Positions 50,460 to 63,478 of a stretch of 64,000 nt of DNA are shown one piece after another. Source of the DNA: Pteria penguin (Eukaryota > Mollusca > Bivalvia > Pterioida > Pteriidae); NCBI GenBank assembly GCA_035048485.1, contig CM068583.1:61586806-61650805 (forward strand). The letters are read 5' to 3'. The notes beneath the pieces were generated by a model. The model did no database searches. It was not told where the DNA came from and saw only the letters and a program-made list of their open reading frames with translations. The position numbers and the translations under genes were made by a program. The first letter of the stretch is position 1. Each line of letters opens with the position of its first letter.

Positions 50460-53341
50460 ACCGCCCTGTTAATCAGCGTGCAACGTTCAAGTAAGAGTCT
50501 GCAAAAGGCTGTAGAGGGGCCAAATACAAGACCTTTAGTCTTTTTGATGATCTCAATATCATATTGTCTATTTAGAAGACATTTGACTATTTTATTACAT
50601 GATGAAATAACGTTATCGGAGCCTTTTACTTTCCTTAGTTTATAAATAAGTTCTGAATAAGATCTGAAGAATTTGCCGAATGTTTTTCTTAGTTTGTGAT
50701 ATCTGTAACCCTGAGTTAAAAGTTTAGTAGTAATTTGTAAATTTCGTTTATGAAAGTCAAAAACATCGGTGCAGCCTCTGACAAATCGAACTAATTGAGA
50801 TATATAGATACCATATGATGGGAGTCGAGGGATATCGCCATCCAAGTAAGGGAAATTTACAATAGGAAATCCAAAATCCTCACGTTTATCATAAATATTG
50901 GTATATATTAGGTGGTTGATAATTTTGATGTTTAAATCTTAGAAAGGTGTAGATTTATCTCAAGTATTAGCTTTATTCAATGTGAGCTCTGGTGGATATA
51001 TTTCTGATATAAATTGTTCGAATTCAGGGTTGTCGATAACCAAAATGTCATCCAGATATCTGCAAGTATTATCAAATTTCTCAATGAGGTCAAAACGTTT
51101 TGATTTTTGAATAGAAACCATAAAATCCCTCTCATAACGGTAAAGAAATAATTCTGCTATCAGAGGCGCGCAGTTAGTACCCATAGGAATCCCAACTATT
51201 TGTTGATATATCTTGCCATCAAATTGCACAAAAATATTATTCATGAGAAAATCTAGTGCTTTACATAATTCCTTACAAGTCCAGAGATGTATAAAGTGTA
51301 GAAAAATCAAATGTAGAAATTTGAGTCGCTTTGAAATTTAGCGAAAGAAGTCTGTGTATAACTTCATGAGAATTTTTAATCGACCAAAAGTAATTGATGT
51401 TACTATTATGAAATGCGACATCACAATATTTGATAATATGATCTTTTATAGCAGTTAGAGCAGACGTAATATGCTTCGATAGTACCGTAGTAGAGCAGTG
51501 GCTAGATTAGATATGAAACGTGATTTATATGGACTTTTATGTAGTTTTGGGAGCCAATATATGGTTGGTAGATCAGATTTATCAGTTTTAGTTTTGAAGT
51601 CGGACATGGTCATGAGGTGATCGTGCAAGGTGCTCTCCTTTGAGGTAGGGCTTTCCACATATGTATGAGTGGAGTTTAATTCGTTTTTAAGTACTTCAAT
51701 ATAATATAGTTTTCAAACAACTATTATATTATTACCTGCTTTATCAGCAGGAACAAAGACATATTTAGCATGAAAGTCAGCTATCTTCTTTTTAATAGAA
51801 TTTGCCGTCAATGTATTAGGCTGTCGAAATAAATGCGGATTTTCCGTAAAGTTCTTAATACGGATATCGACAATTCTTAAAATCTCGTATTTCCAATCAT
51901 TAAGAGCATGAACATTTACCTGTTCTTTTTTACACCAACGTTTACAATATGTAGTTAAAGCATCTTCTATAACGTCACGGCATTTATTGAAATCTATCCT
52001 GGACGGTAACCTATATTTAGGTCCTTTTCCAAAAAGGGTGCGCAATTTCTTGTCCGAAATACAGTTTAGGTCACCAGTAATAACATGACCTGCCGGTTTA
52101 TAAACATATTTAGAATTTTCACAAGAACACGACGAAGGAATAGAGTCTGAAACATCAGGTTTAGATGTAACTTTATTATAATTTAGAATAAGATTTCTTA
52201 TAGGCTTTTTGTACTGGTAACAAATAAGTGGAGGTTCTAAATTCTCAAAATATTGGGGGATTTTAGATGTGACTCTATGATCACGGAAAATATTAGAAAT
52301 GTTAAGTAGATCGAAGCCTTTATTAATAAATTTAATTTTGAGAAATTGATGCTTGGGTGGAAGAGAGGGAATACGAGGAAAGAGTTTATTATATGAAAAT
52401 AAAATAATCAAATTGAGTTTATATCAATCAAAATTGCGTAAACTTCGAAGATCAGCTTCGTCCAGGATAGGTTTCAATTTATTTACCGGAATAGAGGATA
52501 GTGCATGCAAAAGTTCATGACGGCCATTATTTTTTGCGATAAATAGAAGATCGTTTAATGACCTATTTAAACGATTACGTTTTCTGATGTTACGATTACG
52601 GCGACGACCATGTGACCTACGTTTTCTAGTAGTTTTATGTCTTAATGTAAAAATATTTATCTTATTCTGACGAGAAGATATATTACCTTGTCGATATATT
52701 TGGTCGTTGAGACCGAGAGGGTATGGGGTTTGTAGTTGTTTGATCCAGTAGAGCTCGGTTTCCAAAAGTCGTTTTTTAACATCTGATTTTGTATCACCTG
52801 GTAATTTAGAGATATTTTCTACTGGAATTATTTTCACATTGTTAATATTATGTTGGTATTTATTAAAGTGGTTATAAAGAAAATTCTGGTATTTACGTCG
52901 TGAATTATTACGAATTTTATAGGAATGATTCCGAAAACGTTGTTTCAAAGTTTGAGAAGTTTCCCCGACATATTGAGCCCCACATCCTCTAGCTTCTCAA
53001 GTGATGACATATATAACATTGGCAGTATTTCAATCTATGTCTTTGTCTAATTTGGCGTTAAATATATTTCCATTAACCGAAGATTCAATATTGGACTTGC
53101 AGCTTAAATGATGGCAAGTAAGACATTTCTTGGCGTTGCACTTATTAATCTTAGAATACCCTCTGCGTATAGAATTGACAGCTCTGTAAGAATTTATAGG
53201 TGTAAATGTTTTTGAAAATGAGATAGAATGTTTAATAGGGAAACTACTTTTAAGTGGAGAAATGTGAACTTTAGTGGTGCCGAATAATTTTCTACAAGAA
53301 ATACCAGGTATATGAAGAGGGACACAGAATAATCAAAGCAT
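50447..53341 (-). pseudogene. Naiad PLE polyprotein (GIY-YIG + RT) with six in-frame TGA codons
   Basis: From ATG 53341 the frame reads KCNAKKCLTCHHLSC (CCHH-type motif), VIYVIT and CGAQYVGETSQTLKQRF (GIY-YIG), then ETELYWIKQLQTPYPLGLND, a basic HGRRRNRNIRKRNR linker, and SCSCENSKY (CxC motif). Next comes ADKAGNNIIVV, then LPTIYWLPKLHKSPYKSRF (fingers). RT motif B is GIPMGTNCAPL at about 51190 and the catalytic YLDD at about 51050. Conserved C-terminal RGCTDVFDF and KGSDNVISSCNKIVK follow. TGA stands in frame at 53335, 53032, 52999, 52426, 51715 and 50962 (first base). At least the one after VIYVIT falls where relatives have Cys. These may be selenocysteine codons, as reported for clam Naiads. 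The copy is still broken: a frameshift lies near 51590 with further shift(s) before 51310, and a TAA at 50941-50939. It is therefore probably inactive. Confidence 0.8.
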
Positions 53342-54649
53342 AAATTTTGCAAGCAGTGTAAGCAAAGGTATAAACCTTTAGAGCAGTATAACAGGAGTAT
53401 AAACTTTGAAAGCAGTTTAATCAAGTGCATAAATATTGAAAGCTCTGATATTGCGTATGAACATTGAAAGTAAACTGCTAAGATACTGAGAAGCAGTCAA
53501 TATGGATACACCCATTTTACTATACAACATAGACATATGGACTTTCTCGTACACCTGGAAAAATAGAGGTTGAATCAGGTCCGATGAAGGAGCAACCATC
53601 TCCTGCTGACCCATCCATACCCCTTGATGTCATAAGATTATATGAGCCAGTAGAACTCCTGGTCATATAAGTTGGTACGATTTTACTGTAGCCATAATCG
53701 GTAAAAAGCAGCATAAGTAAAAATGTGTGATATCGTGTTATCACAATGCAAACGGACTACAATCAGATAATGAAGTCAGCATGTCAGACACTGCTTACTG
53801 ATAAGAGCAAAGAAGACATAACAATTTGCGGAATGAACACTTCAACCGTGGTTTTGCATATCCATGTGGTATTAACTTTTCACTTAGTAACTTGCCTCAG
53901 TAAATGATAGGAACATAGTCTGAAGAAGCTCTAGCATATCGGAACAATTAAGACCTAATTAGACAGGCTTTTCTTTCCTTCTATGTAAACATCATACACG
54001 GGCGATAAAGGAATATTAAACACATTAGTGGAGAGTTAACAATAGGAAATTTGAGGCCATCACATCATATAAAGAAGTAGTAAGTTTATCGTCTTGGTCA
54101 ATTGTTTAGTAGAAAATCAAAGTACAAAGCTCATGAACTGGATTCTGTTGTACCTTTAATTTCCAGCTCTGTAGGATATATTGCGTGTATATTTGTATGA
54201 AAGTTTTTATTATCTATAGACAATATATCATTAATGTATTTGAATGTTAAATCAATGGTTTTGCCTCTTTCTTTTTATGTTGGCAGAGAACATTTGTATA
54301 AATCCAGTTTCCCATGAATAAAACTACAATTCAGCTTGTAAAAGTGCACAATTAATCCCCCATAGGAACACTGATGGTTTGTTAGGATACTTGGTCACCG
54401 AATACAACATATATATTGTGAATCAAAATGCCCATCATCTTTATTTCATTTTCAGTGTACTTAAACTTCGAATCACTGCCATTTTTTAAAAACAAAAATA
54501 TGTGTACTGATAGTCCAACTCTATATTTACATCTGCGAGCATCTCTCATGATGTACAAAGTTAGCGGGGGGAGGGGGGGCGTTAAATTCCACGCCGCATT
54601 AATATACAATTCTTATAAGTTTGATTTAATATTACAGCCGTCCACAAGT
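53342..54649. other. 5' flank of the Naiad copy and spacer
   Basis: 53340-53460 has decayed tandem units around GTATAAACxTTxGAAAGCAG. 53540-53640 resembles the 31/37-kb dispersed repeat (ACACCTGGAAAAATAGAGG). The rest is unrecognised. Confidence 0.4.
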
Positions 54650-55330
54650 CAAGTTTCTAATATCTGTATCCATCTATCCTCACTAATATTTCCGAAGTCC
54701 TTATTTTTCCCCAATGTCCTCGTTAACACCGCCGCAGCAAAGTCTTTCTCATCGTAATCGGTACTTTCGTTAAGTTTCCGTTCTATTTCTCCTACATGTA
54801 CTGTTTGATTGCATTGCTTACATATTAACGCGTGGATTAAATTAAGGTTCCTACAACTAACATCGTTGGCGCCCATTATATAATCTCTAATAAATATATT
54901 ACAAAATTCGCACATACACATTCCTGTCTCAACGTCTTGTTTTTCTTCTGATCAACCAGTGTGTCACGTTTCTATCCCTAAGAAACGCAAGTACTAGAAG
55001 TCCCTAAAAAGATTTCACTCATGCGCTCCGACTTGTATAACTTATTCTGATGCTTTAAGTTTATTAAGTATTAAGTATATTAAGCGCACAGCAGGTAATA
55101 ACTGTAAGAACTAGCGGTTCCCTACTACTTTTACTACTCTTATCATTTTCCTTAACAGTGTATCTCTGTCCATTGTGTCTACTTTCCGTAGTTGTCCTTC
55201 AATAAGTTTCCACTGTATCCTTTTTTCCGTTATTGTTTTAAGGTCTAATCTGTGTTTAGAATAGTCCTCCTCTTTCTCACAAATCCGCCGTATTCTTATC
55301 CCTAGTTCATATCTAAATTACATTTTAATG
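54650..55330 (-). mobile_element. PLE remnant with canonical order (RT tail, then GIY-YIG)
   Basis: On the minus strand, 55320-55120 reads RIRRICEKEEDYSKHRLD and GQLRKVDTMDRDTLL, like the region after RT in canonical PLEs. Then 54921-54700 reads LIHALICKQCNQTVHVGEIE, a degraded GIY-YIG core. The endonuclease here follows the RT, unlike the 50-53 kb element, so a second PLE lineage is present. Stops and shifts are present. Confidence 0.5.
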
Positions 55331-55514
55331 TGTGCCCGGTGACATGAATATATTGCTGCTTACATTTTTTCACTACCCTATACTCATCACGATATCATCA
55401 TTGATTGGTGGTCTGTGTTGCTATTTACTTTTTTCACTGCCCTGTACCCGCTATAGTATCATCACTAATTGATAGTCTGTATTGCCAATTTACTTTTTTT
55501 CACTTCTCTAACTC

Positions 55515-55800
55515 TTCACGAAATCACTCAACTTGAGACACTTGATCTCTATATGGAGGAATATTTATATTTTTAAACGTGTGTCCTTTGATTATTCTGC
55601 GGTGAGTGGAAAGGTGGACTCGTAAACCGGTTAATCACACCAATTGATTGCCTATTGTCATATCAAATAACAGTCCTAAACGTAATCGGTATCGTAAGTG
55701 CACTATAATCGAATATTTTTGTGATATCCGTATGTGGGTTTATTTTTCTTCAGATTATTACATTAAATACTGTATATTTCCGTGGTGACTTCTGTCGTAC
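55515..55800 (+). mobile_element. Diverged PLE tail (plus)
   Basis: GGTGAGTGGAAAGGTGGAC and TCGTAAACCGGTTAATCACAC align with the 46-kb tail. The TAATCGGTATCGTAAGTGCAC end is also present. No coding part remains. Confidence 0.65.
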
Positions 55801-56640
55801 GGCTGAGTCCGTGACTTTTCTTTCTTCCTCTACCGTTCTTCACCGCGCTGTACCGGTACTTATCAATGATATCATCAATGATCTGTGGATTGTGTTGCTA
55901 CTTAGCTTTATCAATGCCTTATATTCATGATAATTTCATCATTGCTTTGTGATATGTTTTGCCGCTCACCATTTTTCATCTTATCACTAGTAAATCTTAT
56001 TGCATATTGAGCATTGATGCAGTATAACTACAGTCTATCCCTCAGATTTCGAAAAAGCTACAAATATGGAACTCGCGGTTGATTTATTTTATTTGAAAGA
56101 GACATCCATTAGAAATGATAATTGTTGGGATCATAAACTGACTCTTCTTTGCAATATGTGAAAAAGTGAACCACACAAATTGTGTGTTGGAGGCATAAAG
56201 CATAATGTACGGACATAAGACATTATAATAGACATAAAAACATGTCTGTAATATTATCGTGTTGTGCTAGTCAACCAGAGAAGACGAATAGCAAAATATT
56301 GTTTCCTTCGATGAGTTTCGGACAGGCCCTGTTATCTGAAAGTCACAATTTTACAATTGAAGTCTAGTCTTGGACTGTAATACTGTGGATGAGGTGAAGT
56401 TGACATTTAAGACTTAGTCTGTCTACTACAACATCGTCAAATGAGGACGGGAGATGTCTCTGGACACACACTATTTGATATAATTCGATATGAACAATCA
56501 ACTTATTTATGAGAAACATGTAAATACCTGTATCAAAAGATTTAGATGTTTGTATATTTTCTTATATAACTGAAATATACCTACAGTATAAGGGGATCAA
56601 GGTTTCTCAAGTAAAAAACGAAGAAGTACCGAAAGTTAAA
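55801..56640. other. Spacer
   Basis: Nothing recognised. Confidence 0.35.
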
Positions 56641-56755
56641 CCATATCCCATAGTCCATGGGATAATAACCAACATAACCATATTTCATAGTCCATGGGAT
56701 AACAACCAACATAACCATATCTCATAGTCCATGGGATAACAACCAACATAACGTT
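56641..56755. repeat. 37-bp tandem repeat, 3 copies
   Basis: The unit contains CATAGTCCATGGGATAACAA. Starts are at 56641, 56678 and 56715. Confidence 0.95.
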
Positions 56756-56939
56756 TCCTACTTTAAATGATAACTCTAAAACATATACATGTAAACCGAT
56801 ACTAACAGAATGTCGATTGCGCATTATGACAGATTACGTATCTTCAGTGATGTTCAAGGCCGAAATTATGGAAGTTTAAAGTACATATAAAAATCGTCTT
56901 CTTTATTATAGATGTAATCAGTTAAGATCAGAGCATGAA

Positions 56940-57130
56940 AACAAAATATAATGTAGCTACAGTGCCGACGTAGGAAGGTCAATTAAAGTTAAAAGTCAAT
57001 TGCTTGCTGTGGACAGCTGATTGACCAACATACCCTTCTCGTCACCACAGATACAGAATAATCAAAAGGACAAAAAATTTTGGAAATCTTTTAATACCCC
57101 TACTCCTCCTTTCATACAGAGGACAAGAAA
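56940..57130 (-). mobile_element. Strongly diverged PLE tail (minus)
   Basis: CAGTGCCGACGTAGGAAGGTC then TCACCACAGATACAGAATAA and GAGGACAAGAAAAG align in order with the other tails, with many changes. Confidence 0.45.
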
Positions 57131-57411
57131 AGTACTAGTAGTTTAGAGGCCATAAATTAAAAAAGATATAGTATCACGAAATAAAACGTTACTGGATTGT
57201 ACGTGTACCACACAGTGGTGTTGATATTACGTGGTGGAGACTTGTATGAAAACCTATAAACATGATAAATGTTTGCGGAAAACTTACACTGGCACGTGTC
57301 ACTGAACATAAATCTACATGTGATTTAGACATATGTTATATCATGCAATTACAGGTTAACACCAACCATATAAATCATACGAAATGCACCAATGCATTGT
57401 CTGTTGTATTG

Positions 57412-58200
57412 ATAAATATAGAACATATATACCTTATAATTTAGTGCACCATATGCGCACTTCGACAACTTATGTTCTGGAATTCTCAAATATATAAATG
57501 TTTCAAGAGCAGTGTTGAAACCAAAATGATCGAAAAGTGAACCAGAGAATCTATCTAAGGACATAGCTATGCATGAGGCAGATACTCCTTAGTTTTAGGG
57601 TGATTTACTTAATTTGATGACTGAAAATTTGAAGTATATATTTCATGTCAGTACAAAAGCACTGAAAACTAGACTTGATGCCGTCGGTGACTATCAGTCC
57701 ACCAGCAGTGACACCGGCCTAGTGGTTATAATAAATATAGAACATATATACCTTATAATTTAGTGCACCATATGCGCATTTCGACAACTTATGTCTCTTC
57801 AGTGATGCTGGTGGCCAAATGATTGGAATTCTCAAAATATATAAATATTTCAAGAACAGTGTTGAAACCAAAATGACAGAAAAGTGAACCAAAGAATCTA
57901 TCTAAGGACATAGCTATGCATGAGGCAGATACTCCTTAGTTTTAGGGTGATTTACTTAATCTGATGACTGAAAATTTGAAGTATATATTTCATGTCAGTA
58001 CAAAAGCACTGAAAACTAGACTTATGATGCCCTCGGGGACTATCAGTGCACCAGCCATGACACCGACCTAGTGGTTATAATAAATAATATTTGTTACTAA
58101 ATATTATATTAATAATAATATATTATATAGAACATCTATACCTTACAATTTAGTGCACCATATGCGCATTTCGACAACTTATGTCTCTTCAGTGATGCAT
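57412..58200. repeat. Large tandem duplication (about 320-390 bp units, 2.3 copies)
   Basis: TTTAGTGCACCATATGCGCA begins units at 57440, 57760 and 58151. Copies 1 and 2 stay similar through AAAAGCACTGAAAACTAGAC. Copy 3 is cut after about 85 bp. The motif TATGCGCATTTCGACAAC also occurs near 40.79 kb. Confidence 0.85.
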
Positions 58201-58494
58201 GTATAAGCTACACAGCTTAGCAAGGCATTTTCGATCTACTGCATGCCTTTGTGTCAAACTATTCTAAAGCAATTATTCGCAGAGACATGAAAGCAATCTG
58301 TCTCTGTCATCTGGCAAGGATTCGGAAACGAGAAATGTTGAATTATACGATTAAACCTTCTGTAAGCGATATAAGTTGGTCCTCTGTCAGGCGAATAGCT
58401 ATGATATCAATAATATTACTGCTTCATAATAAACACGAAACAACTCATTACAATTTCACATCACTCTTGGAAGTATATAAATTCAATTATAAAT
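58201..58494. other. Spacer
   Basis: The 81-codon frame at 58251-58496 has no recognisable domain. Confidence 0.3.
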
Positions 58495-59075
58495 AATGAA
58501 ATGTACGATAGAGATGAAATGAGTTATACTCAACGATTGTCTGTTATCTCCTTATTACATAAAATGGTAATAAAGATTCTTTGAAAAATTATAGACCTTT
58601 AAGTCTATCCAATATTGACTACAAAATTATCGCATTTTGTTTCGCAAACAGATTGCAAAAAGTGCTGAATAAACTTATTAGTACTGAACAGAGTGCTTAT
58701 ATTAAAGGTAGATTTATAGGTGAAAGTGCAAGGGTCATATAAGATATATTTGAGTATTGTGAAAATAATAGAGAAGACGTGGTTTTATTATTCCTAGATT
58801 TTGAGAAATCATTTGACTCTGTTGACTGGAACTTTCTTTTTAGAACATTACAGAAATTCAATTTTGGTAATAATTTCATAAAATGGATGATAATTTTGTA
58901 TAATAATCCAATGTTTCCGATTAAAAACAATTGGTGGTTGTCAAAAACTAATAAAATGCACCATGGAATACGGCAATGCTGTCCCATTTCGGCCATTTTG
59001 TGCCTTTTTGTAGCCGAGATTCTAATATCTAAAATAAAATCTGATGAAAAAAATACAGGGTTTCACTTGTAAAAA
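58495..59075 (+). mobile_element. LINE RT fragment (Tx1/L1-like)
   Basis: The frame reads NYRPLSLSNIDYKIIAFCFA, QSAYIKGRF, LLFLDFEKSFDSVDW (RT motif A, first Asp of the active site) and HGIRQCCPISAILCLFVAEI (motif B with GC replaced: GIRQGCP expected). The FADD motif is missing because the copy stops at the PLE tail at 59085. One TAA and a start-proximal shift are present. Confidence 0.75.
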
Positions 59076-59084
59076 TCTCTTGAA

Positions 59085-59445
59085 AGAAAAAAGAGGAGTT
59101 ACCGGCTCAGTTATGTGGCAGAAGTCACCATGGAGCTATACAATACATGAATATAAATAATATAATAGAACATTTAACACATTACAAAAATATTTGATTG
59201 TAGTGCAATTACGATACCGACTTAGTAGAACAAAATCCTATCTGACCATTTTATAACTATGTGAGACTTCAGTTTAAGCATTGATAAAATGATCTTCCAA
59301 CCATGTCTTGGCTTTCGAAATTACACAAAAGTCCATATAAATCACGTTTCATATCAAATTTCAGTCACTGCTCTATAACTATGCTTTCTAAACATATTAG
59401 TTCCGCTCTTACTGCGGTTAAAGAACATGTTATCAAATTCTGATG
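59085..59445. mobile_element. PLE tail (minus) abutting a PLE RT piece (plus)
   Basis: 59085-59226 is the end of the Naiad tail in minus orientation, cut inside ACCGACTTAG. From 59227 a plus-strand RT fragment follows (MSWLSKLHKSPYKSRFIS, KHISSALTAVKEHVIKF). This head-to-head joint is the inverted arrangement known for PLE insertions. Confidence 0.65.
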
Positions 59446-61867
59446 TTTATCATCATCATCATGGTGTAATGTTAAAGTACAAAACAATGTTACTCGTCAA
59501 GTGTATTTACCTCGCCCTCAATGATGCGGCTTCCAATTTAGATTACGTGATAAGTTGGTTGTAAACATTCTGTTTACAAACATCGCATTTTAGACAGCCG
59601 TATCTCACTTAATACGACGAATTTGATCACAACATTTGCAAGGGCATTTTTAAAAATGTTTAGGCTTAAAAATATAATCAAAAGAATTTAGAATAAATTT
59701 GCCTAAAATATGCGAACATAGGGTATACAGCTTTAAGTTGTTTTATACACTTTTTCTCACGCTCTCTGTGAATATAGATCTACTGTTTTTCATGTTTATT
59801 GTTCATGCATCTACTTAAAATACACATAAAACTTTTATGAATGGTATTGTGTTTACAAAAATATTGCACAAATCACGAGACCGAGAACTGAGAACTGCTG
59901 AAAATTATACTCTGCCAAGGACCATGTCATTCAATTCTTATTTTACTATACTCTACCAAGGACCATGTCATTCGATTTTTATTTTACATTCACAAATACG
60001 TTCTTCGTTTGTTTCAGTTCCTGTTCACATAAAAAAAGATCAGTTTTTCAAGGCAAACATAACTTTACTGCTTTGTAGTGAATGAAAATTTATCAATAAG
60101 CGATTTCTACACAAGATACTGTGGGGCCAAATCTGGCGTATTAGATAACGTATGACGCAACCGGAACCAAAGCATATGGTCTATTTTAATCCATACCATG
60201 GTAACAGATACACTTGGTATTCGGTTTTTTCGTGAATTGTTTTTGCACTTTATGTCAAATCAATCTTAAAACAGTTCCTAAAGTTTTAATGGACATATAA
60301 AAATAAAGAAAATACGAAGGACTTATTATCATGAAATACCATTACGTAAACCAGACGTTTACACTGAAGGTGTTTTGGGAGATAATTCTATATTTGGAGA
60401 TGACTTTATATTGGTATATATATGCTTGTTTTCAAATTCCAATTTGACAGTATGGCATCACAGACATTGTCTATCTATCTCTATCTATCTCTATATACTG
60501 TATGACCCTCCAGAGGAGTATTCTATACAGCGTGCGTATGGTGCAAAATTTAATCTGTAAAGTGCAAGTAAAAGAGATTTATTTACAATTATGTCATTGT
60601 AATATTATTCTTAAGATTTCTATACTCCATATTTGATGTTGTCAATTGAAACATAAAATGTAAATATAAACTACTTCAAGAAAATGTTGAAATAATGAAG
60701 TACTTCAAATGAGACATAATTGTTCTTGATAATTATTCAACAAATCATTATCTCAATGGTGGCCCCTGCCCTATCCCATGTAGAACCTTTAAAACTCATG
60801 GTGATTCTTGCCTTATCCCAATGCATGATTATCTCATACAAAACGTTATATATACCTGTTTTTATATTCCAGTTTGAACTATACGTCCGATGTTACCTAA
60901 ATTGTTAAAGTAAGAAGCATTTCTTGTATAAACTCCTATCAACTTATTAACAATAATTATAATTCTGGTTTTGCAGTTTATGTATGTCTCTGAGTTTATG
61001 AATATAGAACAGAAATAAAGTTCATTTCTTTTTTATTGTTGGCTTATTTATAATCATTTATTGAATTGCTTATTTTTCATTCAAAATATTTGTCAAAGAA
61101 CAAATAAAAAATTTCCACCAAAAATAAAATGTCACGACATTGAATTACATTGGTATTGCATATTGGTGTGAGCATGCGTAAAGCTTCCTTATTTACTTAT
61201 TACCGCGCGCTTGGTATCTCTTCAGATGGACCCTGGATTCCCGAGAATACCCATATTAACACATAAAAGATACGATTACTGTTAAAGAAGGTTCTATATA
61301 TATCCGTAACTCGTGGCTATGTAAATTCCCTTTAAAAAAAATCTCAAACATTGAAAATACACGTTTTGTAGACGTGTAACCTTTACCAACATAAATTCAG
61401 TGCGAATGGCGTCCTTCCTATGTTTCGAGTGATTAAGAAAGCGAGACAACTCAGGTTCAAATAATGTAGACTCTTAAAGCTGTATACCCTATGTTCGAGA
61501 GTACAGTACATATTGTAAGTAAATTTATTCCAAATTGTTTTGATTCTATACATGAGCCTAAAACATATTATAAAAGGGCCCATGTAAATGTTGTGATCAA
61601 ATCCGTCGTACTAAGTGAGTGGCTGTCTAAACCGCGATGTTTGTGAACAGAATGTTTACAACCAGCTTATCACGTGATCTAATTCGGAAGCCGCATCATG
61701 GAGGACGAGGTAAATGCACTTGACGAGTAACTTTAAAAATCTGCATTGAAAGCTGCTGAAGTTAGTATTTACTGAAATTGTTTTCTTTTGGAGTCTGTCT
61801 TTGTCGTATTTGTTTTGATTAAACTGCGCATGCGCGAATATTCTCATTAATTAGATTTGCATATTGT

Positions 61868-61870
<3 letters not shown>
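59446..61870. other. Spacer
   Basis: No gene recognised. Short frames (59837-60085, 60375-60560, 60720-60908) lack domains. CTCTACCAAGGACCATGTCATTC is nearly repeated at 59909 and 59951. Confidence 0.35.

Positions 61871-61940
<70 letters not shown>
61871..61940. repeat. (AT)n microsatellite
   Basis: Pure AT dinucleotide. Confidence 0.95.
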
Positions 61941-61943
<3 letters not shown>

Positions 61944-63478
61944 AAACAACCTAACAGTAGTATCCTTAACTTCCACTGTACAGATAAATTCATCACAGCA
62001 GACTAATACATCATGATTATGATTGAATATGATCAGATCGCTTGACGTTTGTCATAATAGTTATCCATATCACTGAACAAATGTTTCAATAGTATGAAAA
62101 TAATGACAGAGAAGGAATGGCTGTAAAGGGGGCACTAGACTGAATCTAAAATTAATTAATACAGCATTGCAAATTTCGCTAGGGAAAATATATAATATTC
62201 ATGGAAAATCGAGGAATTTTCACGGAATTTCATTTGTTAAAACCTGCGGACATCATGTTCGAGAAATTGTCAGAATTTCAAAACAAATACATGACAATTT
62301 TTCTTTTTTAACTTATCCATGTATTTAAAAATCAATTGTAAAAGTAAAGAGCTAGAAGAATTAATAAAACAAAAATGAGATTCAACAATATATAACATTG
62401 CCCTCGCGATGTTGTGAGAGTCACGGCACCACTTACCTTGGTATTTGACAATATCTTCAACTTTTTCTCTTTGGAGCAAGCACAAAAGTTCATGCGAAAG
62501 GTTTGACTTCGCTGTAATTATACCCCTCGTTCTGATGTTGTGTGATTGAGACATTTTCTTCCTAGTGCTTTGCTTTCTACTTGTAGGAATGTGGTGTTAG
62601 AGTACTTCTTATAATTCTTACATGTTTGGCTATTCACTGTGGATATAGCTCGCCAAACAGAAGATGCCACTTCCTGGTGTCACCTCTGACTTCCAGAGGA
62701 CCTTTGTACGTTATTGCGAGTAATGTCATGACAAGCAAGCAGGATGTAACATTTTCCTTATACACGTCATATTCTAATAGTAGTTAGTGAAATGTGAAAA
62801 GTATTTATCAGTCTATGACTGACCGAGCTCAAATTTCACAGTAACGAAACTACATGTACTACACTGTACTAATTTACCATATCAAATGAGAAAAAAACAG
62901 GTATCATTCGTGTAGTCAATTTTCATTTAACACGACATGTAATGAATAGCCAATAATACATCAGAAATGTCTGTACACAATGTGGTTTGCATGTTTGAGA
63001 CATTTATTTGTTGATTTGTACCGGGTCAAAAACTGGTCATGATAATACAGACCTACTGGATAGAAACGGTCTTAAGATCCAATATTGGCATATACACTGT
63101 ACATGAACTTGTTCAGTGACAGATACGGACCAAAATTCGTACAATATCAGCAAAGAATATTTCATAACGACCTGTTATGTATTATAATACTATGTATTAA
63201 TGGATCTATACAAAACGTTTGAAGACGTGAAGGTCAAAAAGTTGAAAAGATACTACAAAATATACAAGTACAGTGTTAATGAATATTTTATTAGGCCATA
63301 TTCGTAAGCAATGGCCAGGTTATAGCGATCGTCGATCTGTACGTAGTAATCCGGAAGGTAATCCAGCAACTACCAAGGTAAACATACTCCCATCATAATC
63401 AGTCCCTGTGATTTCATTTTGTATTGTAAAAATCTATAGCTCTTTTTTTAGATAGACAAAGAAAGCTCGTATATATTA
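61941..63478. other. Spacer
   Basis: 62650-62710 shows a diverged inverse of the dispersed-repeat core (GGTGTCACCTCTGACTTCC). Nothing else is recognised. Confidence 0.35.

Larger units (their letters stand above)
49943..53341 (-). mobile_element. Naiad-type Penelope-like element, nearly full length, with SECIS-like tail
   Basis: Order on the minus strand: Cys-rich motif and GIY-YIG nuclease, basic linker, CxC motif, RT, C-terminal region, SECIS-like fold, tail. This permuted order (endonuclease first) defines Naiad PLEs. The tail (about 50500-49943) is repeated at 46 kb (inverted), 36.4 kb and in parts elsewhere. Near 53.34-53.42 kb the 5' side has diverged short repeats. Confidence 0.8.

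Noticed and set aside
53520..53744. 74-codon minus frame with hydrophobic start
   Set aside because: Overlaps the dispersed retroelement repeat and shows no conserved domain.
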